In this document: in pieces, positions 27,105 through 34,739 of the stretch | How the letters are laid out: each line of letters starts with the position of its first letter | Numbering within the stretch: position 1 is the first letter of the stretch | NCBI GenBank assembly: GCA_002477475.1 | Contig: DLPX01000019.1 | Span: forward strand, 40,718-90,984 | Direction: 5' to 3' | DNA: 50,267 bases | DNA from: Proteobacteria bacterium UBA7447 | GTDB lineage: Bacteria; Pseudomonadota; Gammaproteobacteria; Arenicellales; UBA868 | The notes under the pieces: model-generated | The model's database searches: none | Seen by the model: the letters and a program-made list of their open reading frames with translations, nothing else | Told to the model about the DNA's origin: nothing | Position numbers and translations under genes: made by a program

Positions 27105-27134
27105 AAAAAAGCGGAGCCTTTCGGCTCCGCTTTT
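27105..27134 (-). terminator. Hairpin between dctP and dctQ, terminator or attenuator
   Basis: A perfect 8-bp stem, GCGGAGCC (27111-27118) and GGCTCCGC (27123-27130) around a TTTC loop, is flanked by six A (27105-27110) and four T (27131-27134). In the minus-strand transcript it gives a GC-rich hairpin followed by a U-run. It lies after the dctP stop and before dctQ, so it probably allows more binding protein than permease by partial termination, or protects the dctP mRNA 3' end. Confidence 0.75.
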
Positions 27135-27165
27135 CCTGACCTCAGTCTGAGTCCTGGGTCAACGA

Positions 27166-28260
27166 TCAGACGCCAACACCAAGGACACGGTTGCGCTGAC
27201 GCAGGTAAGGCTGGTCGGACAGGTTCATCCAACGACCGACATCCTTACGGGTGGCAACAAAACTCTCGTGAATTCTGTTGGCCAGATCGCTGTGAGCACG
27301 CACCTCTTCGAAGACCTCTTCCGCTGCCTCACCAAAGGCGTCGTAGACATCATCGTTGAACTCACGGACCTGAACACCCTGCTCGGAGATCAGCTTATCC
27401 AGAGCAGCGCCGTTCTTCGCGTTGTACTCGGACATCATGCGATCGTTCTCCTGATGCGCAGCAGCCGTAATCAGGGCCTGATCAGTCTTGGACAGACCAT
27501 CCCACCAGCTCTTGTTCATACCAACGGCCAACATGGAGGCCGGCTCGTGCATGCCCGGGAAGTAGTAGTACTTCGCTGCCTCATAGAACTTCATGTAGGA
27601 ATCGTTCCAGGGACCAACCCACTCTGTCGCGTCGATGGCGCCTGACATCAGGTTTTCGTAGATCTGGCTTCCTGGCAAAGAGACGGGCGAAGCGCCCAAC
27701 TTTGCCATGACGTCTCCCCCCAGACCGGGGATACGCATCTTGAGACCTTTGAGATCGTCTGCAGAATTGATTTCTTTGCGGAACCAACCACCCATCTGAA
27801 CACCGGTGTTGCCACAGGTCAGACACTTAAGCCCAAACTCGCCAGCGAGTTCGTCCCACAGTTCCTGGCCGCCTCCCCAGTGAATCCAGGCGTTGATCTC
27901 ACTGTAGACGAAACCAAACGGCACCGCAGTGAAGTACGCCCAACCGGGGTGCTTGCCTTTCCAGTAATAGTCCGCTGCGTGGTACATCTGCGCGTTCCCG
28001 GAGGCCACTTCGTCAAAGGAGTCGAAGGGTTTAACACGCTCGCCACTTGCATAGTAGGTCACATTCAGACGACCGTCTGAAAGTTCGCTCAAACTCGCAG
28101 CAAACCGCTGGGCACCCGTACCCAGACCCGGAAAATCCCGAGGCCAGGTGGTAACCATGGCGATCTCTGTGCGAGCTTTTACGATTGCGGGTGCCGCCAG
28201 GGTCCCCGCAGCCACGGCCGTGCCCGCGCCTGCCTTCTTAAGAAAATCTCGTCTTTCCAT
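27166..28260 (-). CDS. dctP: TRAP transporter substrate-binding protein (DctP family, TakP-like)
   Basis: A 364-residue periplasmic receptor. The start MERRDFLKKAG is a Tat-type twin-arginine signal (RRDFLK) followed by a hydrophobic stretch and APAIVKA, so it is probably exported folded. The mature domain has the TRAP binding-protein blocks YYWGK-like YYWKGKHPGW, GNTGVQMGGWFRKEI, DDLKGLKMRIPG with the conserved carboxylate-binding Arg, and DATEWVGPWND. These resemble the 2-oxoacid receptor TakP of Rhodobacter. A carboxylate ligand such as a 2-oxo or hydroxy acid is therefore likely; sulfonated acids cannot be excluded. GAGGAGG precedes the ATG, the strongest ribosome site in this region. It is the first gene of the TRAP-CoA enzyme operon. 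Confidence 0.9.
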   Translation of the reverse strand: MERRDFLKKAGAGTAVAAGTLAAPAIVKARTEIAMVTTWPRDFPGLGTGAQRFAASLSELSDGRLNVTYYASGERVKPFDSFDEVASGNAQMYHAADYYWKGKHPGWAYFTAVPFGFVYSEINAWIHWGGGQELWDELAGEFGLKCLTCGNTGVQMGGWFRKEINSADDLKGLKMRIPGLGGDVMAKLGASPVSLPGSQIYENLMSGAIDATEWVGPWNDSYMKFYEAAKYYYFPGMHEPASMLAVGMNKSWWDGLSKTDQALITAAAHQENDRMMSEYNAKNGAALDKLISEQGVQVREFNDDVYDAFGEAAEEVFEEVRAHSDLANRIHESFVATRKDVGRWMNLSDQPYLRQRNRVLGVGV

Positions 28261-28302
28261 GAATTCCTCCTCAACTGGTAGTTAAGTTATTGATGCAGCG
28301 TC

Positions 28303-28317
28303 GGGAAAGCGTTTCCC
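28303..28317. promoter_or_regulatory. Operator-like palindrome in the dctP leader
   Basis: GGGAAA-GCG-TTTCCC is a perfect inverted repeat with 6-bp arms. It lies between the predicted dctP promoter and its ribosome site, roughly 15-30 bases past the expected transcription start. That position suits a repressor. The AAAGCG-type centre is reminiscent of LacI-family operators, but no such regulator gene lies in the window. Confidence 0.45.
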
Positions 28318-28331
28318 TTGCCAACCCGGCT

Positions 28332-28360
28332 AGTATGGCAACTCTCAATTCCCATGACAA
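28332..28360 (-). promoter_or_regulatory. Predicted sigma-70 promoter for the TRAP operon
   Basis: On the minus strand, TTGTCA (28360-28355) and CATACT (28337-28332) are separated by exactly 17 bases. They match sigma-70 -35 and -10 elements at four to five of six positions each. Transcription would start near 28325 and give a ~65-base leader to dctP carrying the palindrome at 28303-28317. Confidence 0.5.
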
Positions 28361-28506
28361 CAAAGAGATTTTCTTAAGTCATTAATAATTCAAAACAACG
28401 ACGATATAGTGCCAATCAGAGCACGAACCGTTCACTTTTTGCTTGCGAAGTTTAATATCGGGTAGGATTCCCGCGGTCGCACTAGTATCGATTAACGGAT
28501 TAAATA

Positions 28507-29646
28507 ATGACAGAAAAAGAGAATACGACAGGGCGCACTGCTCGAACCATCGCCATGAAAGGCGGCGGCTACTACAGCCAACGTACCCGTGGCGCGAAAG
28601 ATGTCATCGACAACGCGTCGGGGATGCTGGTCGAAGCCGCGGATGCAATCAATACGCCGGATTCGGGTGGACCGATTGTTCTGGCTGACTTTGGTGCGGC
28701 CGATGGTGGCACATCGGAAAGTGCCCTGAGAAAATGCATCGAACAGATCCGTTCACGCTTTCCGGATAACCAGATCCAGGTAACCTATACCGATCTGCCA
28801 AGCAACGACTTCAGCGCCCTGTTCAAGAATCTTCTCGGCGTCGGCCCTCAAGCTGCCCGCACTTATCTCACCGATATCGAAAACGTGTTTGTGAGCGCCT
28901 GCGGTATCGGCTTTCACCGGCAACTCTTGCCAGATGCCTCACTGGACATCGGCTTTTCGGCAACCGCAATGCATTACATATCCGAAAAGCCCTGCCCCAT
29001 CGAGAATCATGTGCACATGGTGGGTGCAAACGGGGAGACACTGACCGCGTACGCCGACCAGGCACGGCAAAACTGGAATGATCTTCTCGTTGCTCGCGCC
29101 AAAGAGTTACGCCCTGGCGGGTGGCTCGTGATGCTGAATTTTGGGATTGATGAAGAAGGCCGCTACCTTGGCAATACCGGTGGTATCAACATGTTCGACA
29201 CCTTCGCGGACATTTGGGGGCAGATGTGTAACGAAGGCACGATCTCCCAGGCCGAATTCGTCAACACCTCTTTTCCGCAGTACTACCGAACGGTTGAAGA
29301 ATTCTGCGCACCCTTCAAGGATAGTGACTCACCGGTCTATCAGGCAGGACTGAGGCTCGTCTCAGCGAAGACGGGAGTCGTCGGATGCCCGTATCGCAGA
29401 GCATTTGACGAAGCGGGAAGTGCCATGTCGGCAAAAGAATTTGCAAAAAGTTATGTCCCCACCCTGAGATCGTGGAGCGAGGCCGTTTTCTTAAGCGGGC
29501 TGGACGATGCTCGCCCGGCAGATGAAAGGCATCAGATTGTAGACGCGTTCTATCAGCGCTATGAGGATCGGGTAGCCTCAGACCCCAACGGTCACGCCAT
29601 GGATTACGTGCACTGCTATTTGGCAGTTGAAAAAGTGCGGCCCTGA
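28507..29646 (+). CDS. SABATH-type SAM-dependent carboxyl methyltransferase
   Basis: A 379-residue protein resembling the SABATH methyltransferases, best known in plants, which methylate carboxyl groups of small acids or ring nitrogens. Family landmarks appear in order: MKGGGYYSQ near residue 17, the SAM-binding stretch VLADFGAADGGTS (58-70), YTDLPSNDFSALF (94-106), SACGIGFHRQLLPDASLDIGF (130-150) and the ATAMHYIS segment that corresponds to the plant SLHWLS motif. The product is cytosolic with no signal peptide. The ATG has only a weak ribosome site. It is divergent from the dctP operon over 246 bp and convergent with the M48 gene. The methyl acceptor is unknown; a carboxylate taken up by the TRAP system is a natural guess and nothing more. 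Confidence 0.85.
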   Translation: MTEKENTTGRTARTIAMKGGGYYSQRTRGAKDVIDNASGMLVEAADAINTPDSGGPIVLADFGAADGGTSESALRKCIEQIRSRFPDNQIQVTYTDLPSNDFSALFKNLLGVGPQAARTYLTDIENVFVSACGIGFHRQLLPDASLDIGFSATAMHYISEKPCPIENHVHMVGANGETLTAYADQARQNWNDLLVARAKELRPGGWLVMLNFGIDEEGRYLGNTGGINMFDTFADIWGQMCNEGTISQAEFVNTSFPQYYRTVEEFCAPFKDSDSPVYQAGLRLVSAKTGVVGCPYRRAFDEAGSAMSAKEFAKSYVPTLRSWSEAVFLSGLDDARPADERHQIVDAFYQRYEDRVASDPNGHAMDYVHCYLAVEKVRP

Positions 29647-29689
29647 TACGCTCGGCAGATCGACCTACTCTCAGGCTCGGCGCAACGCC

Positions 29690-30907
29690 TCAATCCAGCT
29701 CAGGTGAGGCCTCCAAGCACTGGGTGACAAAGTCTCCGGGCAATTCAAGATCCCGGGCAATATCGTTTAGAAGCCTGTTCTCAGTTTGAGCAACGGGCTG
29801 TTCAACTCCCGCAACCAGGCAGAGATCCCGCACGACCTGCATTCGTTGAGAGAGGCTTGCCTTCTCACGAACTGCGTCAATACGCTTTGGCAAGAGCTCC
29901 CGCAAACGCTCCGGATCCAGTTTCTCCAGCGCCAGGCCGTCTTCGAGGAACTCTTCCAGTGCTTTTTGCTCCTTATCAGAAATTCCGTCATCCGCATCTG
30001 CGACAGCGATCGCTCCCGCAACAAAAAGATTACGCATGGCGCGGGTCGCGTCTGTTTTACCCTTGAGGTAGTCAGGCTCCATCAGCCCCATGACGGTCTG
30101 CACCTGATCTTCAAGATCATGTTTATCGATGCCGCCCGATCGCATAAGGACCGAGCGATCAAAGACCGTCAATGCTTTTACCCGCAACGGACTAAACGGA
30201 TGAGTCAAGAACCAGTCCTGCATTGGCGCGCCCTGCCCGGGTTGTTCGCCGAGCGCCAGCATATCGTCTACCTGACGCAGGAATTCATCCAGATCAAACT
30301 GCACTATCCTGTCATCACGCAACCCGGAGGCTAGCTTGAAGAGTGCCCTGGCGACGCTAGGCAAGTCCTCCGCACAGTAAGCGCCAGCCCGGTCGGCAGA
30401 GACTTCAGCGTAACGCGACCAGGCGAAGAGATCCAACGCCAAGGAGGCAGGTGGGCGCGTCTTGCCGCGCAGAATGTAACCAATCGGAATATCGTGATGG
30501 CGGTAAACATGATGGCCCAGTTCATGACCCATGACAAAAAGCAGTTCCTGCTCAGAAAACGCCTCCAGCAAAGACGACGAGAACATGATGTACACACGTC
30601 CATCCTCCGGCTTGAAGCAGGCCGCATTGAACTGGGGCGCAGAATACACGTAGAGCTCCAGCCTGTTTTCAATGCCAAGACGCTCCTGGCAGCGATCTGC
30701 CATTTGATGCAGCGCTCCCGACATCGAGCGACTAAGTCGCACCGAAGTGCTGAGCAGATGCCGACGTACTCCGGGGCCCTTGCGGTTCTCTTCCTGTTGT
30801 TCTATCTCCTCGCGCACCCGGCTCACTTCCGGATGCGCAAGCAGGCGCTCATAAAGTTTTAGATCATTGTCACATCGAATCTGACTCGCAGGATCTTTCA
30901 TATTCAT
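29690..30907 (-). CDS. M48 family metallopeptidase with TerB-like C-terminal domain
   Basis: A 405-residue zinc peptidase. HELGH at 128-132 gives two zinc His and the catalytic Glu, and AEVSADRAG (167-175) provides the third ligand Glu and the usual Asp-Arg. Unlike HtpX it has no membrane helices, so a soluble location is likely; it also lacks a signal peptide. From about 285 to 400 the sequence AGAIAVADADDGISDKEQKA and following helices look like a TerB/DjlA-type helical domain with its acidic Asp cluster. GGAG precedes the tandem ATG codons at 30907 and 30901, and either could serve. It is divergent from the PHP gene across ~236 bp. The role is probably protein quality control or stress, inferred from the family. 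Confidence 0.85.
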   Translation of the reverse strand: MNMKDPASQIRCDNDLKLYERLLAHPEVSRVREEIEQQEENRKGPGVRRHLLSTSVRLSRSMSGALHQMADRCQERLGIENRLELYVYSAPQFNAACFKPEDGRVYIMFSSSLLEAFSEQELLFVMGHELGHHVYRHHDIPIGYILRGKTRPPASLALDLFAWSRYAEVSADRAGAYCAEDLPSVARALFKLASGLRDDRIVQFDLDEFLRQVDDMLALGEQPGQGAPMQDWFLTHPFSPLRVKALTVFDRSVLMRSGGIDKHDLEDQVQTVMGLMEPDYLKGKTDATRAMRNLFVAGAIAVADADDGISDKEQKALEEFLEDGLALEKLDPERLRELLPKRIDAVREKASLSQRMQVVRDLCLVAGVEQPVAQTENRLLNDIARDLELPGDFVTQCLEASPELD

Positions 30908-31143
30908 GCTACTCCGATAAGGACTGGGTATGCCTTGGCGACCGACGGGCGTTGTTGCACCATCACCCGAACGCCCTGCACGGCACTACGGTCTAAATAG
31001 AACAATTGATAACTCATCGGTGTTTTGTCTGCGGGCCTTTATATCAAACAGAAAACCGTAATGAAGACGGGGGAATTTTTCTTCGTCTCACTGTTCAATG
31101 TAACATAGGTCTTTAATAACCTTGGCATAGGACTTCAATCGGA

Positions 31144-31956
31144 ATGACTGTCTCATCTTCTTGCAGGCGCAATCTTCACTCGCATACTTTCCGCTGCAAA
31201 CACGCCTCAGGAGACGCGGTCGATTATGTGAGGCATGCCTTAAGCACTGGGGTCGACACCTACGGCATCTCTGACCATACGCCGCTGCCCGGTGACCGGT
31301 TTAACTCGCACCGGATGGATATGGTTGAACTGGATGACTACCACCGGGCTATCAAGGAAGCGCAGCATGCCTTTCCAGACGTGAGGGTTCTTGCGGGCCT
31401 TGAGTGCGAAGACTTCGAGGATTGTCGCAGCTTTTACGAGGACGAAATTCTGGGCCAGCGTAATTTTGACTACCTGATCGGAGCGGGTCATTTCACCCCT
31501 CTGCGTGATCAATGGGAAGATTCCTATTTTGGGATGACCTCGGCTGCCAAGCTTCGCGCCTACAGTGATCATGTATGCGACTTGACCGAATCTTCGCTTT
31601 ATCTCTTTATTGCGCACCCCGATGTCTTCGGGCTTTCAAGTGAGCATTGGAATGAAGACCTCAAAGCTTGCTCACAGGACATCCTTGCGGCCGCAGAAGC
31701 CAACCAAAAACCACTGGAAATCAACGGGGGCGGCATTCGGAAACTGGCTGAGCGATCAGGCAAAGAAGCTCATCCCGGTTTTCCGCTACGCGAGTTCTGG
31801 GAAGTCGCATCAGATTACCGTGTGAGCGTCGTATGCAACTCGGATGCTCACCAGCCCGATCACGCCATGGCCAGCATCAAGGAATGCGTTCAGTATGCCG
31901 AAGAGCTGGGTTTAACTATTGCCAGCGACGAACAGCTTGGTATCAAGCCCATCTAG
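31144..31956 (+). CDS. PHP-superfamily phosphoesterase (HisJ-like histidinol phosphatase)
   Basis: A 270-residue metal-dependent hydrolase. The PHP motifs are visible: NLHSHTFRCKHASG (His12, His14, His20), GISDHTPLP, the Glu of LAGLECEDFED, GAGHFTP, FIAHPDVFG, and the C-terminal NSDAHQPDH. This set matches K-type histidinol-phosphate phosphatases of the HisJ group, which in Gram-negatives often act on other phosphomonoesters. The start is an ATG at 31144 after an AT-rich leader with no strong Shine-Dalgarno sequence. It is monocistronic, divergent from the M48 gene and convergent with the cytochrome gene. No histidine genes are near, so a role in histidine synthesis should not be assumed. Confidence 0.83.
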   Translation: MTVSSSCRRNLHSHTFRCKHASGDAVDYVRHALSTGVDTYGISDHTPLPGDRFNSHRMDMVELDDYHRAIKEAQHAFPDVRVLAGLECEDFEDCRSFYEDEILGQRNFDYLIGAGHFTPLRDQWEDSYFGMTSAAKLRAYSDHVCDLTESSLYLFIAHPDVFGLSSEHWNEDLKACSQDILAAAEANQKPLEINGGGIRKLAERSGKEAHPGFPLREFWEVASDYRVSVVCNSDAHQPDHAMASIKECVQYAEELGLTIASDEQLGIKPI

Positions 31957-31994
31957 TCCAAAGCATGACCGCGTCCTTCAGCTCCTCAGGGTAA

Positions 31995-32633
31995 TCAGTA
32001 TTCTGAGCCGCAGGCCCGCATCAGGCGCATCCCACTGATATAGGTGACCACATTATTGAAGTCTTCTTCTGTCCAAGACTGCAGTATTCTTGGCATCATG
32101 GGTGCAACCCGAACTCCCGCCTGAAACTGACTTAAGGCCAGCTTTAGATAGGATGCTTTCTGTCCCATAATCCTCGGGGCAAAGTGATGAAAACTCTCGT
32201 GACAGTGTCCACAGTTCGATGAGGCATACTTCTCGCGACCGGCCGAAAAAGCCTCGCGGAATCCCTCCCGACCATAATCGATCTTGATATCAAGATCGCA
32301 GGGGTCTTGCCCTGCGAGGTAGCGGGCGACCAATCTGATGTCTTCCTCGGTCAGTCCTGAGGCGATGCTGTTCATGCTCATCATGATCTGATCAATCCGG
32401 CCTCCATGCCTAAACGCCATTAATGAGCGTACGATATAGGCTGGCTCCTGACCATGAAGAATCGGCGTTTTCAGCGCAATTCCCTCATTGCCATGGCAGG
32501 ACGCGCATTGAGTCTCAAATATCTGGGCACCACGGTTCTCTGCCCAAGCATGGGGCGCGGTCATTATCAGGAAAAGGGCAACGACTCTGGCCCAACTAAA
32601 CCGGGTAACTGGAAATTTAAATAACTTATTCAT
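31995..32633 (-). CDS. Dihaem cytochrome c (c4-like)
   Basis: A 212-residue periplasmic electron carrier with two class I haem domains. A Sec signal ends near AWA (residue 31). Haem motifs are CASCH (43-47) and CGHCH (141-145). The axial Met is likely in MMSMNSIASGLTEEDI for the first domain and VAPMMPRILQSWTEED for the second. The repeated TEED-helix ends (VARYLAG and VTYISGM) show the two halves come from one domain, as in cytochrome c4. It needs the Ccm system for haem attachment. The gene is alone on the minus strand, 50 bp after the EamA gene, so it may be co-transcribed with it. It could carry electrons from the GMC or other dehydrogenases, but no direct link is visible. Confidence 0.9.
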   Translation of the reverse strand: MNKLFKFPVTRFSWARVVALFLIMTAPHAWAENRGAQIFETQCASCHGNEGIALKTPILHGQEPAYIVRSLMAFRHGGRIDQIMMSMNSIASGLTEEDIRLVARYLAGQDPCDLDIKIDYGREGFREAFSAGREKYASSNCGHCHESFHHFAPRIMGQKASYLKLALSQFQAGVRVAPMMPRILQSWTEEDFNNVVTYISGMRLMRACGSEY

Positions 32634-32683
32634 CCGGCCTAGTCTAATTAACGCGATCGAGAGTTACCCACCCCGTTGGTCGA

Positions 32684-33601
32684 TCAGGACTGAGTTTGGG
32701 CTTTGTTGGGTCCCGATGGAATCTGGCTGATAAGCACTCCCAGAATCACGACGGCAACTCCGGCTACCCGTAACCACTCCCAGTCGCCCATCGAAAGCAC
32801 CAAGAGAATGACCATGACATAGAACGGCACCGCATTCATGTGGAACGAGGCAAGCATGACACCGAGACTGCCTGCTCCGTAAATCCACATCAGCTGCGCG
32901 ATGCCCGCTGACGGCAATACGAAAATGATAAAGGGCCAGAAACGTGCGGCATCAATCGTCCCCATTTTGGTTTCGCTCGGCGAAAAGGGTAGCGCTCCCA
33001 GATAAAGCAGTACCAAAATGAGCGCGCCGCCCGACAGAGTGACCGCTGCCTGACCCGGCCGAGTCAACGTCTCCAATTCACGTGTCGTGGCCCGGGTTGC
33101 CCAGGCAAAAAGAAAAATGGCGACGACACAAAGCGCCATGCCGGTTCCGACAGCGCCTTCATAAAAGCTCGCGCCCGCCACTAAGTAGCCTCCCGTCACA
33201 GCCAGAACAATCCCTGCCAGGAGGTGAAACGACATGCGGCGCCGATCGAAGATCATCTCAATTGCGGCCCCGGCAATGGGCATCATGGCGACAACAATCG
33301 TGGTGGTTACCGGATCGGACATTCTCTGACCCAGGTACAGGAAGAACGAGCCGATGCCCCAACCCAGCGCCCCAATGAAAAGCCCCTTCCACCACGACGC
33401 CTGCAAAGCTTGATGGACTCCCTCCCGCAGCAGCCACCAGATCACAAGAAATCCGGCGCTGATCACGAACCGCACCGCGTTAAGCGACAACGCGCCCCAG
33501 TCCGCCAACAGGAACTCTAGTGATACAAAGCCACTCGCCCACAGCAGCATCGCACCGAAGCAATAAAGATTTGCAGTAACGCGACCCGTCGTGTCTGACA
33601 T
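32684..33601 (-). CDS. EamA/DMT-superfamily permease
   Basis: A 305-residue protein with ten predicted helices in two EamA repeats. Recognisable parts are the opening YCFGAMLLWASGFVSLEFLL, the inter-repeat MSFHLLAGIVLAVTGGYLV, and the closing NAVPFYVMVILLVLSMGDWE, which has the family's usual helix 9 pattern. It is a paralogue of the exporter at 12049-13038 only at superfamily level. It lies 79 bp after the Ldh2 gene on the same strand and 50 bp before the cytochrome gene, so it may be the tail of the large catabolic array at 33.7-43.8 kb and export an intermediate. The substrate is unknown. Confidence 0.87.
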   Translation of the reverse strand: MSDTTGRVTANLYCFGAMLLWASGFVSLEFLLADWGALSLNAVRFVISAGFLVIWWLLREGVHQALQASWWKGLFIGALGWGIGSFFLYLGQRMSDPVTTTIVVAMMPIAGAAIEMIFDRRRMSFHLLAGIVLAVTGGYLVAGASFYEGAVGTGMALCVVAIFLFAWATRATTRELETLTRPGQAAVTLSGGALILVLLYLGALPFSPSETKMGTIDAARFWPFIIFVLPSAGIAQLMWIYGAGSLGVMLASFHMNAVPFYVMVILLVLSMGDWEWLRVAGVAVVILGVLISQIPSGPNKAQTQS

Positions 33602-33680
33602 CAGGCTATCTCGTCAACTTAGCGTCGAAAAACTATCAACTCATTGCAACACAGATTGAAAACACGTCCCCGGCTCGTTC

Positions 33681-34724
33681 CTAGGAAGGAGACTGCAGGT
33701 TATCGTACAAATCCATAATCTGACCCCAGGTCTCCTTTGGGATGGAGACGATGCCAGCGGATTTTTCCCGATATTCCCGCTCACGTTCCCCGGGGATCTC
33801 TACGCTTTCATAACCGGGAGCAGGCGGACAGCAACGCAATTCTTCAAGCACCTCTTCTGCGGCTTGAGAGAGAGCCGACGACTCGCGCATCCGGTGTGCG
33901 TCGAGCGTAATCAGGAGCCAATTCCCTTCAGTAGTCGAAGGCCCCAGCATGGCCTCGCCGATGAGTTCCGCGACCAAGGCCAAAGCGTAGCCTTTGTGGC
34001 CTCCGGCCGGCAGTATTGCGCCGCCGTTAAAGTAATCCTCGGGATCACGCGTAGGATTCCCCTCGGCATCAATCACACACCCCTCGGGCAACAGCGCTCC
34101 TGCACTTTGCGCTGCATATATCCATCCACCGGCGATCTTTGAGGTAGCAAAGTCCAGGATAACCGGACCCCGGCCTCCGCCAGGAATACCAATACACCAG
34201 GGGTTCGTTGGCAGCACCCCCTTTGCACCGCCGTACGGCGCAACCTGACGCCATTTTTTTCTGTTGCCCCCTCCCATACAGATTGTCAGAAAACCTTTAT
34301 CTGCAGCGATATCTGCAAAGGCACCGTGGCGTCCCGTGTGGCCAACATTACGGATGGCGAGCGCCGAAATCCCCGATGCCTGGGCGATCTGCATCCCATG
34401 CTGATAGGCAACGTGCATCGCGGGAATCCCGATACCGCCCCCACCATCGACTTCCTGGGTATTGCGCTCAGTGGTCACCACTTGAGGTGCAGCCTTTGGA
34501 TCGATATAGCCTGTCTTGAATTGCTCCACGTACTGGAGCGTGCGCATCACACCATGGCTCTCCATCCCGCAAAGACTGGTATCGACCAGATGTTCCGCTA
34601 CCTGATGTGCCGGCTCTGAGGCACAGCCCAGACGCGTGAAAATTGCCTCCAGTGTGGTCGTTATCTCAGGCGCGCCAAGGTCCACCCGCGAACCCCTAAG
34701 CGTCAGTTTAGAGCGGACACTCAT
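33681..34724 (-). CDS. Ldh2-family NAD(P)-dependent 2-hydroxyacid or imine dehydrogenase
   Basis: A 347-residue oxidoreductase of the malate/L-lactate dehydrogenase (Ldh2) family, which also holds sulfolactate dehydrogenase, ureidoglycolate dehydrogenase and the cyclic imine reductase DpkA. Family blocks are the N-terminal HLVDTSLCGMESHGVMR, GIGIPAMHVAY, IRNVGHTGRHGAFADIAA, LPTNPWCIGIPG and the GGHKGYALALVAELI coenzyme segment near the C-terminus. Which substrate applies cannot be read from sequence; the neighbouring AruI-like decarboxylase favours a hydroxy or imino acid. It is 15 bp after the aldehyde dehydrogenase gene and is the last enzyme of the array. Confidence 0.87.
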   Translation of the reverse strand: MSVRSKLTLRGSRVDLGAPEITTTLEAIFTRLGCASEPAHQVAEHLVDTSLCGMESHGVMRTLQYVEQFKTGYIDPKAAPQVVTTERNTQEVDGGGGIGIPAMHVAYQHGMQIAQASGISALAIRNVGHTGRHGAFADIAADKGFLTICMGGGNRKKWRQVAPYGGAKGVLPTNPWCIGIPGGGRGPVILDFATSKIAGGWIYAAQSAGALLPEGCVIDAEGNPTRDPEDYFNGGAILPAGGHKGYALALVAELIGEAMLGPSTTEGNWLLITLDAHRMRESSALSQAAEEVLEELRCCPPAPGYESVEIPGEREREYREKSAGIVSIPKETWGQIMDLYDNLQSPS

Positions 34725-34739
34725 CGATGGTCAGCGTCT

